Below, piece after piece: positions 46,563-59,525 of a DNA stretch of 64,000 bases. A program made the translations under genes and the position numbers. The stretch's first letter is position 1. Each line of letters starts with the position of its first letter. The notes under the pieces were generated by a model. That model was not told the origin of the DNA and made no database searches. It worked only from the letters and a program-made list of their open reading frames with translations. The stretch lies in the NCBI GenBank assembly GCA_024752435.1, contig CP103032.1, forward strand, positions 620,001 through 684,000. The letters run 5' to 3'. Source of the stretch: Allantophomopsis cytisporea (Eukaryota; Ascomycota; Leotiomycetes; Phacidiales; Phacidiaceae).

Positions 46563-48149
46563 CTACTCTTCGTAATGATCCTCTACTTTCTCCTTTTTAA
46601 TGAAGCCACTTGCTACCGTTACGCACGCCATCAGCATCGCCATAACTGCAAACGGTAGGCCCATCCATCTCCAACCGAGTTCCAAGCCCTTCACTAATAG
46701 CGCACTAAGCAGCGGCCCCGTTACGCTCCGCGTCACCATGCTTAGCGTGAGCGCCACGCTATAGAAGGTACTCACCTGGTTAGGTTGTACGGCCCCGCCT
46801 AACAAACTCATTAACAACCCCGTTGTACAGCTACCAAGCGCTACTAACAACAACCCAGCGGCCTCGATCATCAAGCCCGGCGCAAGTCCTATTACCATTA
46901 GGCCCGATGCCGTCGCGGCAATAGATACAATGGCATATCGGCGGTCGCGACCCCAAGCAGTCCAGCCACGTGGCTCAGCAATGGTGCGGGTGATTGCGGG
47001 AAGGAGCACGAGGACTAATAGACCTTGTGCGGCTTGAAAGAGGGAGAGAAGCACGTTGCCACGAGCGTAGGGCAGGGAGAACTTAGCTCTGGAGTATTGC
47101 AGGCCGATCGCAGTGAAGAGCTCTCGGGCAGCGGTCTGAGGAGCGAATATGACAAGGAGCCATAGAGCTTGTCGGTTTGATGTCAGTACGGTAAGAAAGT
47201 AAACCAGCAAGCTGGAGACTCTGAGGACAAAACGATTCAGCATCTTAGGAAACCTGGATGATGCTGAGCGTCGTGAAGGTGACGCTGTTAGTTGTGGGGA
47301 CGTATATTTGAATGTTGAATCTGGTTTGACTGTGGACTCATCCCTTAAGTTCAGAGTCTCCGGAATGAATTGCGTAATCAGAAATGTGCCAGAGAAGAGC
47401 ATGATCTGAGCAAGTAGTAAGACGCTCCAGGTATACCCTTTTTCCATCAACGGGGCGCTGATTGCAGGCCCAAAAAAGCCTGACAGTACATCAGCCGCGT
47501 GGAGATTTAAGAAGATCTGGGCACTTTCGGCATGGCTGGCAGTGTCAGTGACCATGATATGTACCAGACTAGAGGTCACAGCGTCGCCGCCGCCGATGAA
47601 GAGAAAGGCACCAGAAAGCAGCACCCAGCGGATCGAAGCAAATCGCCAGTAGCATACTGCCATGACCCATGAAAGCGAGGCAAAAACGCCGGTGCCGCTG
47701 AGAATGAGCACACGTTTTCGCCCGATGCGCTCTGCCAGTATGCCGTACGGTATAGTGCATATCAGCGCTGGGACGAGAGGAACCAGCTGCTGGAAGCCAC
47801 GCACCAGTGCAAGCTCCCTCTGCACAGGTTGAACCTTGCAATGATCGGTTGGCGGGGGCGTCGGGGAAATGATACTTGAGGTCAGAGGCAAAGTTTGCGT
47901 CTTATAATAGTCGTCACAGATCACAGCTTCAAAGATCTGGATAAGTGCTGCTGGCTGAAGGTTGTCGCCAAGCATCATGCTAAATGTAAAGGCGTAGAGG
48001 AGTAGAATGATGTGCCGCTTTTGCTTGAGCGACATCTTTCGAGGGACACTTGTATCTACAGTCTCAATGCTGGTTTGGAGCAGAGGGGAAGATTCTGAGG
48101 TGTTATGTGAATCATGGTGGTTTTCGGTGCTGTCTGTGGTGGTGGCCAT
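46563..48149 (-). CDS. MFS transporter, probable efflux pump
   Basis: An intronless 528-residue membrane protein. The N-terminus is hydrophilic (MATTTDSTENHHD..SSPLLQ), followed by about twelve hydrophobic segments in two groups of six separated by a Ser/Arg-rich loop near residue 300. The motif GILAERIGRKRVLIL after the second membrane segment of the first bundle is MFS motif A. An extended loop between the first two helices contains a Ser/Pro/Thr stretch. MFS proteins of this kind export drugs or metabolites, or take up small solutes; the substrate cannot be read from sequence. Its place between a tailoring oxygenase and an NRPS/ABC block suggests metabolite export, but it might equally be a bystander. 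Confidence 0.85.
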   Translation of the reverse strand: MATTTDSTENHHDSHNTSESSPLLQTSIETVDTSVPRKMSLKQKRHIILLLYAFTFSMMLGDNLQPAALIQIFEAVICDDYYKTQTLPLTSSIISPTPPPTDHCKVQPVQRELALVRGFQQLVPLVPALICTIPYGILAERIGRKRVLILSGTGVFASLSWVMAVCYWRFASIRWVLLSGAFLFIGGGDAVTSSLVHIMVTDTASHAESAQIFLNLHAADVLSGFFGPAISAPLMEKGYTWSVLLLAQIMLFSGTFLITQFIPETLNLRDESTVKPDSTFKYTSPQLTASPSRRSASSRFPKMLNRFVLRVSSLLVYFLTVLTSNRQALWLLVIFAPQTAARELFTAIGLQYSRAKFSLPYARGNVLLSLFQAAQGLLVLVLLPAITRTIAEPRGWTAWGRDRRYAIVSIAATASGLMVIGLAPGLMIEAAGLLLVALGSCTTGLLMSLLGGAVQPNQVSTFYSVALTLSMVTRSVTGPLLSALLVKGLELGWRWMGLPFAVMAMLMACVTVASGFIKKEKVEDHYEE

Positions 48150-51100
48150 AATCTCTACAGATTTCTGGTCAGCAGATACGACAAATGATGGTAGGGAGGA
48201 TAGAGTGCGTACAGAGACGAATTTTCAACGAAAGCAGAATATTGGCTAATAACGAATGACCGATTGTAAACGAAGCAAAATTTGAGGCCTGAAACGTAGT
48301 ATGCAATGGATCTCAAAGAGAGAAGTCTAAGATTGAGCGTGTTCTACCATGAAGTAGGCGCACGAGGCGCACTCGCGTAAAGCTCGGGTAGAGTGGTGCT
48401 AATGATAGCAGCTCGTGTGAGAAGAGTAAGAAAGGTGTTATTTGTAATATGTAAGAACGATAGAGAGTTAAGCTTGTCCCAGGAGAGAGCTTTGTATATA
48501 TAAAATACAAGTAAATAGAACTTTTACTTACTTTTATACATCTATATATGCGACATCACACTTGCCATCCGACTAAATGTACTCGATTCCATGATAATTG
48601 AAGAAAAAACAGTAAAATTTCCTTGTAACTCGGTATTATCATAGTCTTATTAAGGAGTGGAATTGTAAGATGAGAGGATATGGAAAGCTCTGTGAAGTGG
48701 TATGTACCTTCTTAATACTCGGGTCCGGAGTAGATCCCGCGTAGTATGAGATCCAGCTATAAGTTATGGTAATGCTCTTGAATTGGTTGTGTTACGGAAG
48801 TATTTGGTAAAGTGTTTTATTTTTATGCAAAGTCTGGCACCCATTTCTAAGACTGCCATCAGTAGAGTCATACCCCCGGTTTAGTTAGGATTCAAAATAG
48901 TTAGCTGAGACGAAGGACCTGGTGGAATCCATCATGGCCACACATATAAAATTCGGAACATTCGATTTTGAGATCTATTACCTACGTATCTCCACCAAAA
49001 AAACATGCTCACCAGCTTATGCCTCCAACTGCTCCTCGTCTTAGTAAGGATGAGCAAGCAGTGGAAGAGATGTACATAAGAAGGTATGCTCGAGCTGCTT
49101 GTAGAGCTTCCTTATACAGATGGTTATGCCAATAGATATGCCATCATCTAAGGCAGTATTTTTGACCAAGTACAGCCAAGTAGAGAAGTAAGTTAAGCTT
49201 TGGGGACATGATATATACGCAGTATATATCATACTATATGTTAATAAGGTACATTCCCTTTTCCCGATCCTTGGAAAACCTTTATGCACGTGGAAGACCT
49301 ATTGACTGAGTGTAGACACAATTGAGTACAATCTATAGCTTTTACCGGAATTTGTCTCTTCGTTCTAGATTTTATCTGACTCTTCATCAGTGAGATAGTA
49401 CGGCCTCTATAGTTTCTGTATGTTTCTAAATTATCCGATTACATAGGAAATATAGTATTTTGTTAACTTTGAAAGAGGTTATAGACGTTTATATAGCAAA
49501 TAACAACTTAATATAATAAATATACACTAAAAATTGCTTTCTTATATTCCTTGAATAAAAAGCATGATAATCGAATATCAGAATAGAAAAAAGCAATATC
49601 TAGGAGATAGCCACGAAAAGCTGATTGAGAAAGTCTAGGAACAGTTTGAGCTTCCTGTAAATTATCTAGTAACACTTCTTTGTGCGAAGGGCGTTCTGAT
49701 GTATGTAGAAGAAGCGAATAAACAATTGTAGGTAAGTATAGGTTGGATATAGCTAGGATCTTTCAAAAGGTTCTTCTATTGTCAAGAATAGAATCCGAAA
49801 TTCGCTTTTGTATGATACTAATACAGCTAAGTACAACTTAGATATAATCTCTTTAAACTTTATATAAAGATATTATCGGTTTACTTATTTGTAGCCAACC
49901 AACGATCGTGCGATCATCCAATCGTTTAGTACCTAGTCTAAGTATATATTCGGAGTCGTAGAAGAAAACCGCCTTATCCTTAGACGTTTCTCTACTTTAT
50001 ATATCAATACTTTAAAATCTATATCAATCTCTACAAGGTCTAACCACGAGATTAAAAGAAGGAATAACTGTTCTAGCTAATCTATTACCCTCTCTGCTCT
50101 GTTTAATCACTAGAAATATTCTATCTTCCTATCTTTAACAAAGATTTAAACTCCTATCACATAATTTATGCGTTGTAGTCAAAGCCGTTTATAAACCGAT
50201 TTACTGCTTTATAGATAATTGTATATTGAAATGCCTATAAAGGAATATACTAGTTGGTAACAACCTACAACCTTATGTTTCTACTTAGTTCCGGAAACGC
50301 ATCGCATTTAAATATCTACCATGCTATTTTTCGCTATTGCCGGTATAATATGTAACAAATGTTTTCAATCTCCTTGCTAGCAACCATTATAAATAAGCAA
50401 AAATCTCCAAGAAGGATTAAGACTATAACGTTTCCTCTATTATGTTAGCAAATATAAAGCTACATACAACAAAGTTTCAAAACAAAGTAGTTTGTATAGT
50501 CTTAGTGTTTTCACCTCTTCTAAAAACCATTTACTTTATATTTGTGAGAAAACAGATAACAACAATCTGGAACTTTTATACCTTTGTTCTCTATCTTGCT
50601 TATTTATAAGTTGCTGATAACGAGATATATACTAAGGATCTTAGAAAAGATTAGCATAGGTAGAGTTCGGTAATAAGCTTGTAAAGAAAGGTTGTTATTA
50701 GACTGTAACCCTATTTCTGTAATGTTCAATCGTAGTTGTATATCACAGCAGCAGTAAGATAGTATCTTTGGAGTAAATTGCGTCGCACAGATTCCTGTTC
50801 TTCCTACATCTGACAAAAGGTTAGAACAAATCAATATAATCTGTCCTCGAAAGAATCCCTATATTCCGCCATCCACTGAAGTGTTTTGATAAAGCGTGCT
50901 TATAGTAGAGCACACTGTTCAGATTGACAAATGATAAATATAATTCTGCCTCGAAGACAAAGAAAGGCCAATTGATTCGGTCAGGCAGAGGAAAAGGTAT
51001 ATTCGAAGTATTGGATGGTTATATGAATGATTACCTGCTAACAGGACGTCTATAACTATTTATCCGCTCTATGCAGGTGTTTATCTGAAGGTGTCCATTC

Positions 51101-51781
51101 ATGCGCTGTAGAGATAACGTAATCTCTGTATATCAGATTGCCAGCACAGCATCTCTCATAAGAACCAGTCCCGAATAGCCCCTGAATTCTGGGTCCCTTT
51201 GCGCTTTGGATCCATTGGGTTTGTCTTTGATTTTATAACCTCGATCGAATGTTTTCGGAGCTATTCATGGGCCCATTTGATAGTTGACCCATTGCCTCCC
51301 GCACCTACTGGCCAGCCAGTATAGCACTGATCCTGGATCCAGTGGGTATGCTATTGAGTCCATCCCACAAGCTGTTGGTAACCCCGCTTTGGGATCCCGA
51401 AGCCGGTGCTTCAGTGTACAGTAGGTACAAAGTATGTATGCGTATACATGGTGTTCTATGCATGGCGAGAGTACATTATCTCTCGGCAACACACACCGAA
51501 AACTACCTAGTCGTGCTAGTCAATGCGCAATGGTCCCTTCGCTCTGCCCAGAGTATTCCGTGCACAGACTTATGATAAGCGGGTCATTACTTTATAAAGC
51601 ACTACTCAACATGTTACGCCAACGGGAGCTTTCCGCGCGTTGTTAGATGTCGACAAATTCTACAATTGTACCTTATATATACCAACTACTCCCCACTTTC
51701 TTCTAGAAAAGCCAATGTCATTATTATCTCATCCTTACTATTGCTGCATTCCTCCTCTACTCACTCATATATACTTTGAAC
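48150..51781. other. 3.6-kb AT-rich, gene-free block
   Basis: After the MFS promoter (48150 to about 48500) the sequence to about 51100 is strongly AT-rich, with frequent TA steps and stops in all frames. This is consistent with RIP-mutated transposon remains. No frame exceeds 85 codons. The last 600 bp before 51782 return to normal composition and carry the promoter of the hydrolase gene. Confidence 0.55.
51673..51682 (+). promoter_or_regulatory. TATA-like box upstream of beta-lactamase-like gene
   Basis: TTATATATAC lies about 100 bp before the start codon and is followed by a pyrimidine-rich tract (CTACTCCCCACTTTCTTCT), a common fungal core-promoter layout. Confidence 0.4.
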
Positions 51782-53382
51782 ATGCAACCAAAAAAGCATA
51801 CACGAGGCACATCGCCGCTAAATCAAGATTTCGATGCACTAGTGGAAGATTTACTTGAAGTATGGCATGTTCCGGGTATTTCAATTGCAGTTGTCGATGG
51901 CGATAAGACTTATTCCAAAGTATGCAAGAGACTCCAAGTTTTAGGAAATACCCATGTTAATTCACTATGAAGGGATATGGGATCGCGGTTATGCCGGACA
52001 AACATGTTACGCCTGAGACTCTCTTCTTTACAGCAAGCACAACTAAATCCTTCACCTCAGCTGCAATGTCAATGATTATCAACGACGAAAGATCGAATGA
52101 CTCGAAGGCCGCCCCTATCGGCTGGTCTACACCACTAGCATCTATTATTCCTGCGGATTTTGTCTTGCCTGACCCATATGTCTCCTCCCATGTTACTATT
52201 GAAGACGCACTTTCACACCGTACAGGAATGCCTGACCATGAATGCAGCTTCGGTCCAGCGTCTCGGACCGTCAAGGATACTGTTCGTACTCTCCGGAGCC
52301 TTCCACTATCTGCTGAGATCAGAACGAAGTTCATGTACAACAACATTATGGTGACGGCTGTCTCTCATGCAATTGAGACAATTGAAAAGAAGTCCTTGCA
52401 TCAAGTCCTCAAGGAGCGGATCTGGGTACCGCTTGGCATGAATCAAACGTTCTGGACCCCAATAGATACCGTCGCTGCGTCGAGGCAATTGCAGCTTGCT
52501 AACGGCTATGCGTGGAACTATGAGCGGAATGAGTACGTGTCGGAGCGGCGCCCAGATTTCCTTGGTGTCTCTGGTTCAGGTGCAATGATTAGCAATGTGC
52601 TCGATTACGCGAAGTGGCTTCGATGCATGATGACAAGATCTAAGCCGCTTAGCTTAGCTGACCACGAAGCTGTTACATATCCGCGAACGATATACTCAAG
52701 TCACGGCACTAACATCTATCCGCCACCACATTTATATGCACTTGGATGGATTGTTGATTATTATCGTGGCGAAAAGATAATATGGCACAGCGGCGGGTGG
52801 ACAGGCTTCGGGTCTGTAATGGCTTTCCTTCCAGAGAGGCAGTGGGGCTTCACAATGATGGGGAACACAACGGGCACCAGTAATTGGCTGCAAGTTGCTT
52901 TGTATAGCCGCTTGTTGGACGATCTATTAGAAGTCCCTCCACAAGAACGGATTGATTGGAGTGTAAGACTCCTAGCTCTTCGTGAGCAAAGAAGAGAAGA
53001 GCATGCTCATTCAATTGAGCGACTCTACCCCCATTTACCTGACCCATTACACTCTAAGGCTCTCTTACTTGAGGAATATGCAGGGAAATATAGCCACCCT
53101 TCGTATGATGATTTGGTTTTAGAGGTCTATGGAGGATCTCTAGTGGCGGATCGACAGAAACAAGAGATTGCTATGGATATCATCTTTTGCCATATTAGTG
53201 GTGAGTTTTGGCTTGCCACCCTCCATGTACGCAATCAAGATATCAGAGATTGTAATGTCGTACGTGCCGAATTCAGAATCTCCGCGGATGGAAAAGCAGA
53301 GCGTGTAGGCCTCGAGTTGGAACCGGAGATGAATGGGGAGAAAATCTGGTTCAAGCGAACGTTGGTGCAAACCTCCCATTGA
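51782..53382 (+). CDS. Class C beta-lactamase-like serine hydrolase
   Basis: Exons 51782-51919 and 51973-53382 encode 515 residues. The 53-bp intron (GTATGC..GAAG) joins DGDKTYSK to GYGIAVMPDK. The three active-site motifs of the serine beta-lactamase/DD-peptidase fold are present: S-T-T-K (Ser near 68), Y-N-N (near 167) and H-S-G-G (near 318). There is no signal peptide, so it is probably cytosolic. A C-terminal domain of about 150 residues with beta-rich pattern follows the catalytic fold. Fungal members include acyltransferases (LovD) and hydrolases found in metabolite clusters. Here it stands tail-to-tail with the ABC transporter (129 bp apart) and near an NRPS, so peptide or ester processing of the product is a reasonable inference. 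All catalytic residues are intact. Confidence 0.9.
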
Positions 53383-53511
53383 AAGCAAGATATCATTGTT
53401 TCATTGCAGCAATTGTCAATTTGCAAGGGATTTATTCGAAGTATAGTATCATTTCCTTTCTATCACGAGATTAGAGATAAGGAGGTAAATAGAAACTATG
53501 AAAGAATGATC

Positions 53512-56500
53512 TCAACAATCTTGGGCATGGTACAAGTCTCGAAATGCCGACGGTGTACTCATGAGCTTACTCGGAGTATTAAATTCCAAGATTTCCCCTT
53601 CGTACATGACCGCAATATTCGTCGCCTTCATAATAGAGTCTAACCTATGTGCAACTGTGATAACGGTGTGTTCCCGGAAGTGGTCTTCAATGATTTTCTG
53701 CATAATTTGGTCCGTTGCTAGATCAACGCTGCTACTTGCTTCGTCAAGAATCAAAATCTTTCCTGGCTTTTGCATGGCGATCGCAAGGCTGAAAAGCTGT
53801 TTTTGACCTGCCGAGAGTTTTACATTGCTTGTGGAAGCCTCGAGGCCACCATGCCTTGAGATGTGCTCCCATAGACAGACTCGCTCCAGGATTAGTACCA
53901 GAGAGTCGGGGGTGCATCTGTGTGAAGGATCGAGATTATCGCGAACTGTTACTGGCAGGAAATAAGGCTCCTGTGGGATCACATTGAGGTGTTCACGCAG
54001 GGATTCCTTATTTATTGTGTTCAGATCGAAGCCGTCTAACCAGACTGACCCTGCGGTAGTATGCAACATCTGTAGGATGGCTAGCACGCAGGAGCTTTTG
54101 CCGCTATCAAGAATTTAGTCGAAGTCCATACCAAATCGTCAACTCCTTACCTTCCAGATCGCCCACATATCGCAATTTTCTGTCCTGGTTCGACAGTCAG
54201 GTTGATGTTTTTAAGGACGTTCCGTGTACTGGTTCTATTGGAGCTATTCAGCTTTGCTACAATTGAAACTTTGGAGCTTGACTGACCGGTAGGAAGCGCT
54301 GAAATTTCGAAATTCAAGTCTACCATTTGTAGGCCAATCAACAGGTGCTAATTGACCTTGCTGCTGGTCGTCGAGTATAGAAGACTCGGTAGGAGTTGTC
54401 TCTTCGAAACTTTTGATCCTTGCTATGGCACCCAGAGAAGTCTCCAATGTGGTCCATGCATCGACCAGTTCTGCAAGGCTGACGTTAAAATTAAGAATAT
54501 TGACTAAGGCCAAGCCAAGTGCAGCTTGAGATGTTTCAATTGACAGTTCTACAGCCATTGTGATGACTATGATTGCCAAGCTGGCTGTGAACAAGTCGAG
54601 AACCAAGTTCAGCCATCGTTGAACACAGTATAAGAGATAATAAGGCCTCTGTGACGCATCTAGCAGATCTAGATTGCGTGTTATGTTCTGTTGCTGCCAT
54701 TTAAATGAGCGAATGCTGGCCAGACCAGACAATGTCTCTAAGAAATGGCCATAGAGTGGAGATTTTAGCTCAAGATCGAGGAGTCGTAGCTGGCGAGATG
54801 TGCGGAGATAGAAATGTTGCAGAGCGTAGACAAATACAATGCTGAATGGAATTATAGCTGCTACGTACTGCCCTCCTGTCGCAATGAGTATTAAGGAGGC
54901 AGTACATGTGAGGACACCTTTCCATTTGTAAGAATGAGCCTGTTAATGGACAATTGAGGTTCTTCATACCAAACAGACTTTGAAAAGCCGCAATTGGTAG
55001 AGTCATGTCTACTAAATCCATATCTTGACTAAACCTATAATACATTGAGCTTTATAACTTGATGAATGGATATTACTCACCGATTGATAGTTATTCCGAT
55101 GTCAGTGGCTCCAAAAAACCACAGTGGTGCGCTATCTACTTAGTCTCAACTCCATTGATACTCCAGGGGAACGGGAAAAATACCTCATCACCGTATCCAA
55201 AAGCACTTGGTGCAACCTCGTCGCAGATCTGGGTAAAATAACCACAAACCAGAACCTATACATACTTATCAGTTTTATTTCTCAAAGGAGAAAGATTCTA
55301 TAACACTTACCATACAGTTAAGCCAAGACTGGCCATTCCCAATATTGCCAGTATACCATAGATGCTAAGATATAAATTGGTCTCTTTGTTCGGATGTTCT
55401 GCTTCAGCAGTTGTCCACATACTTAGAAATGCCTCTATCAGCGTTGTCAGTAAATACGTTCTAACCAATTCTTTCTGAGGGAGCAACTTGAAACTTACGA
55501 GGGAACTTTTCTAGAAAAGTTTCCACAATGAACAAAGCTACGAATGCAATAAGGAAGAGCCAGCCCATGCTCCTAGCATAATAAGAATAGACTGCACTAT
55601 CTCGCACACGTTTGGGGCCTTTTTGTCGTTCGCTGTATTCATCTCCACTAATAGACTCGTCAAGGTCGGCTACCGGCTGCGTTGACTGTACAACTTTCTC
55701 CTGGATACCATGAGCTAGATCGACAGTACTTGCCGCTGAGAAATCTAGAAGCTGGGGAATTCCTTGCTTGATGACAGTACCGTTGTCTTCAAGCACCACT
55801 ACGTGATCCGCGGCATGCGCAAATGAGACTAAGCAATGAATGTTAGCCGTTGGACTCCAGTTTTGTATTGGGTATAGATTGCAACTACCTGCATGGGTCG
55901 CAAAAACAATTGTGGTTCCTAGACTTCGAAGGAGACCGCCAGGAGCAAGCACTCTGGAGAATATATGTGATTGAGTGCTTTTATCTAGACCACTAAATGC
56001 ATCGTCAATTAAGATGATTGGATATCTTGAGTAACACGCTCGTGCGAGTGCCTAACGATCGTTAGCAAACATTGGCTCACGCATTCTTACTAGCCAAGTT
56101 ACTCACCAGTCGTTGCTTCTGTCCTCCGCTTAGTATTCCTCCACTGCTGCCGATGACTGTCTCATCCTTGCAGGGAAGACGAGCAATATCTTCTTCCAAA
56201 TCGCAAGCTCTGAGAACTATCTCATACCACTTATCATCCGGCTCGGAGAATCCGATGATGTTATCTCGGATGGAAGCGTTAACCAGCCATGGATTCTGAT
56301 CGCAAAATGCAATATCAGTACTGCCGAGCTCGATATGACCTCGACTCAAGTTTCTTTCTCCAAGGATGGCCTGAAGCAAGAGCGATTTCCCGGCTCCTGT
56401 TGGTCCAACGATGAAAGTAAGCGAAGAGGAGGGTATATTGATATTGATGTCTGTTAAGACCTTGCGACCAGCATCACCAACTGTGAGATCACAATTGACC

Positions 56501-58617
56501 ATATTGATAAAATTGTTCGAGTTGCTGGACCGGAACATATCAAGCTCAATACCGATAGTGGATGAGAACGTACTCAGGTGATTAGGATCAGAGTCTCCTG
56601 CTAATTTTCGATGCTCCACTCTTGCAGGGATCAGGAGGAACTCATTTATGCGGCGAACACAACCCAGTGCGGCTGCGAATGTTGGAAGCGCAGTAAGAAC
56701 CACAGTCAGCGGGTTGGAAACCAGCAATATCGTTGAGAGGGCTGTAAAAGCCTGGCTTGTTTCCAAAGGCGTTTTACCGCGGGAACGATTAATCATGGCA
56801 ACTACCGCGAATGTGAGGACTGGCGAAGCCAGTGTTGACGTATTTGCTAACAAATTGTAAGTAAGTAACATCTTGGATCTGTAGCAACTGCCAACTCACA
56901 TAATACATTTTTGGCGACTTGAAGGCGACGAAAACTCTTTGCGATCTCTAGCTCACTAATCCTTAGGCTTTGCAGTCTCTGAGACAAGCGGTCTGCCAGA
57001 CCTGACATCTTGACGCTCTTGATGGAAGTTAGCGACTCAGATGTCTCCGAGACGCGCTTCTCGACCGCGGCATTCCATTCTCGTTGACGGGCACTGAATA
57101 GTCTCGCCAGCCAGGTGACCAGCGCTGTGCATACTAGAAATAATCAGTCATAGGCTCAGTATGAAGTATTCGGTTGTGACTTCTTACCGAGAGATACGAG
57201 AATAGGCACAATTGCGGCAACTCCAACTTGCCTCTCCAGTAGATACGCTGCGACACCTACCTCAATTGGACTTGCCCAAATCTCGTGACAGTTTTGCATG
57301 CCGAATGCGATTCTATCAATGTCTGTGCTCATGAGCGTTAGGGCAGAGCCCACACTAATCTTCTCAGATGGGAGCTCTAGAGTTTTCTCGTATATGATGC
57401 CAAGCAATATGCCTCGAGCCATAGTGATGCTGCGATAAACTTTGTGCTTATACATGCCCGTAGATAGCTGTTCTTGGAGTCAGAACCTCAGTTTAGACAT
57501 TTAGAGTTAGGCGATAAGGAAAGAAAGTCATACTTACTGCAATTCCAATGTATATGATCGCTGTTGCGCCAATCAAGCCATATCCTCTTCGAACTGACAT
57601 TTGAGACGTTGAACCAACATAGTCAGTTGCTGATTGTATCAACAGTGGTTGAGAACAGTTGAAAATGATGAGAGCAATTCTCGGTATCATTGTTGAGATG
57701 ATGGGCCACCGCAAAGATCGAATTAAATTCCATAATAGGTTTTTCGACACGGTTTTCATTTCTGATGACAGATTAGCAAAGGTGTTGGAGCGTGAAGCCG
57801 GTTCAGGTTACCTGAATATGCAGAGGCATTGAATCTATTCTTAAGATTTGAGGATAACAATTCTTCATCTAGTCTAAAAAGACTTTGAAAAGTCAATGAC
57901 TGCCGATAACCCCTTATGAAAAGCGAATTGAGCCACCAAAAAAGCCGTTTGCTGACGATACTTGCAGTCATCTCTACAGCATAGGATTGATAGGCAGATT
58001 TGAGATAAGTACGTTTCTCTCTGCATTCTAGGAGAAGGATGCATATTTTGACTGCAAGATTTGCGCATGATATAGCCGCAATAGTACGGAGATCCTTGAT
58101 CAACCAAAGTGTTCGTGTTTGAATGACACCTGCAAGAATTGAGACCATCAACAGGACGTTGAGAACATTGGAGGGCCTGATTGTCCGGGTATGTTCGAGG
58201 TATGACAATGGTATAATTGAGACAGAGTTGACAAATTCTATCACCGCTGATGCTATAGAGGCTCTTGTTCGCGGTGTACCTGGCAAACACCATAGAGCAA
58301 GGAGCACTAGATACAAGACTCCAGAGATGCTTGCCACAGCCTTTGAAAAACACTTGTTAGCTTGAACGGTTGTCATCTCACCTGAACTTAGTACATACCA
58401 TTTTCAATATGGATAGTTTCCCACCACGTGCTTTGACTTCCCGGAACGCAAGAATCCATGATCGATACCAAAATATGATTATAGAAACACCAGAGACTAC
58501 GATTGAGAACGCAATCTGCTCGAAAAGGAGAGTAAAATCGAAATCATGACGGCAGTTTTGCACAATTGGCCCCAAGTCATTGTCGTTACAAGACTCTTTG
58601 AAACCGGAAATCGCCAT
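53512..58617 (-). CDS. ABCC-type (MRP-like) full ABC transporter
   Basis: Fifteen exons sum to 4,347 nt (1,448 residues): 58617-58399, 58340-57812, 57761-57538, 57467-57188, 57133-56900, 56846-56107, 56051-55889, 55828-55499, 55434-55311, 55255-55184, 55131-55081, 55034-54970, 54917-54287, 54243-54151, 54103-53512. The start at MAISGFKESCNDNDLGP fits the family. Order: extra N-terminal membrane domain, TMD1, NBD1 (GPTGAGKS near 641, LSGGQKQRL near 740), linker, TMD2 (SAPLWFFGATDIGITINRFS), NBD2 (GRSGSGKSS near 1250, LSAGQ, ILILDEASSSVD). NBD1 has ILIDDAFSGLD, with Asp in place of the catalytic Glu, which is usual for ABCC NBD1. The 43-bp intron at 54286-54244 is short but restores SASYR..NVLKNI. 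ABCC pumps export conjugates and peptides; here export of the NRPS product is inferred. The first intron's acceptor is uncertain by a few codons. Confidence 0.92.
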
Positions 58618-59114
58618 AATGGTTCGCAGTGAAATCACGAAGTAATGATGTTGACAACCTCGATCATAGAGTGGAGTGACAGCGCAAAGTATAGTATGTA
58701 GGCGACAATACAGCTCTTGGAATGAGATCTTAGCACAGAAAATAGGTAGTTCTTTGCCACGGATATGGGATTTGTAGATTGCTGACAATACAAGTTTGTT
58801 GACTTTCGTATAGGTACTTCTGTAAGTCTGATACGTACCTCAGGAGTCCAACTCAGATTGTAACATGGCTGATATCGACCAGCACATATGGCTAATTGAG
58901 GCAAAGCCTATCACGACATTGACATGAAAATGCTTGTCAACCGTGGCCTCCCAGCTAATCTGCCAGTCAATCTTTTATTCTTGGTGCCTTATGGCAATAT
59001 GCAAAACCAAACAGTACTTACGTATAGCCCCTGTACAAAGCAGGTGCGATAAAATACCACGTTCTAGACTTCATCTTCCAATACTATGACCAGGGACTGT
59101 ACGTATAGTCATCA

Positions 59115-59192
59115 GGAATTTAGTATGTGTTTTCTGCTTGAAACACTCCAACAGGGTCACAGCTTTGTCCCAACTTACGTGGCCAGTGACTG
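59115..59192. repeat. Fragment of dispersed inverted-repeat family (outer arm)
   Basis: Similar to 46182-46255 in the same orientation, sharing TATGTGTTTTCTGCTtg, CAACAGGGT, CTTTGTCc and TTACGTGGC blocks. No partner arm lies at the expected distance, so it is a broken copy. Confidence 0.7.
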
Positions 59193-59398
59193 TGACTTGC
59201 TGTGTCTGCAGAGATGACGGTGATATAGCACGCAACATAACATGCTGATTTTTGTTAACGAGTGTTCAAGCCGTCTTTCTTGTTGTTCTATGTAGGGATG
59301 TGGTACGATGTGGAGTACAATCAACAAATAGTTTATTGCCTTTTCGCAAATCCATTTCACCATCTCCATTCTCATCTCCACTTACCATCAATCATGCA

Positions 59399-59525
59399 CT
59401 CCGTATTTTCTTTCAATTCAAGCCTCCCATTCCCTGCAGACGAACATATCGCTCATAGCTTCTTAGTTCGGCAGGTCGTAGTGAGCGGCCCCATAAGCCG
59501 CTCATGCTTATTGGGAAAAAGGAAT
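59399..59525 (+). repeat. Distant copy of the CGGCCCCATAAGCC direct repeat
   Basis: Collinear with the unit at 45900-46022, including GGCAGGTCGTAGTGA, GCGGCCCCATAAGCCG and CTTATTG, with the same orientation, on the far side of the transporter block. Confidence 0.8.

Noticed and set aside
54147..54341. Frameshift pseudogene reading of the ABC transporter NBD2
   Set aside because: A 43-bp GT..AG intron at 54286-54244 restores frame and all NBD2 motifs, and total length matches the family, so an intact gene is more likely.
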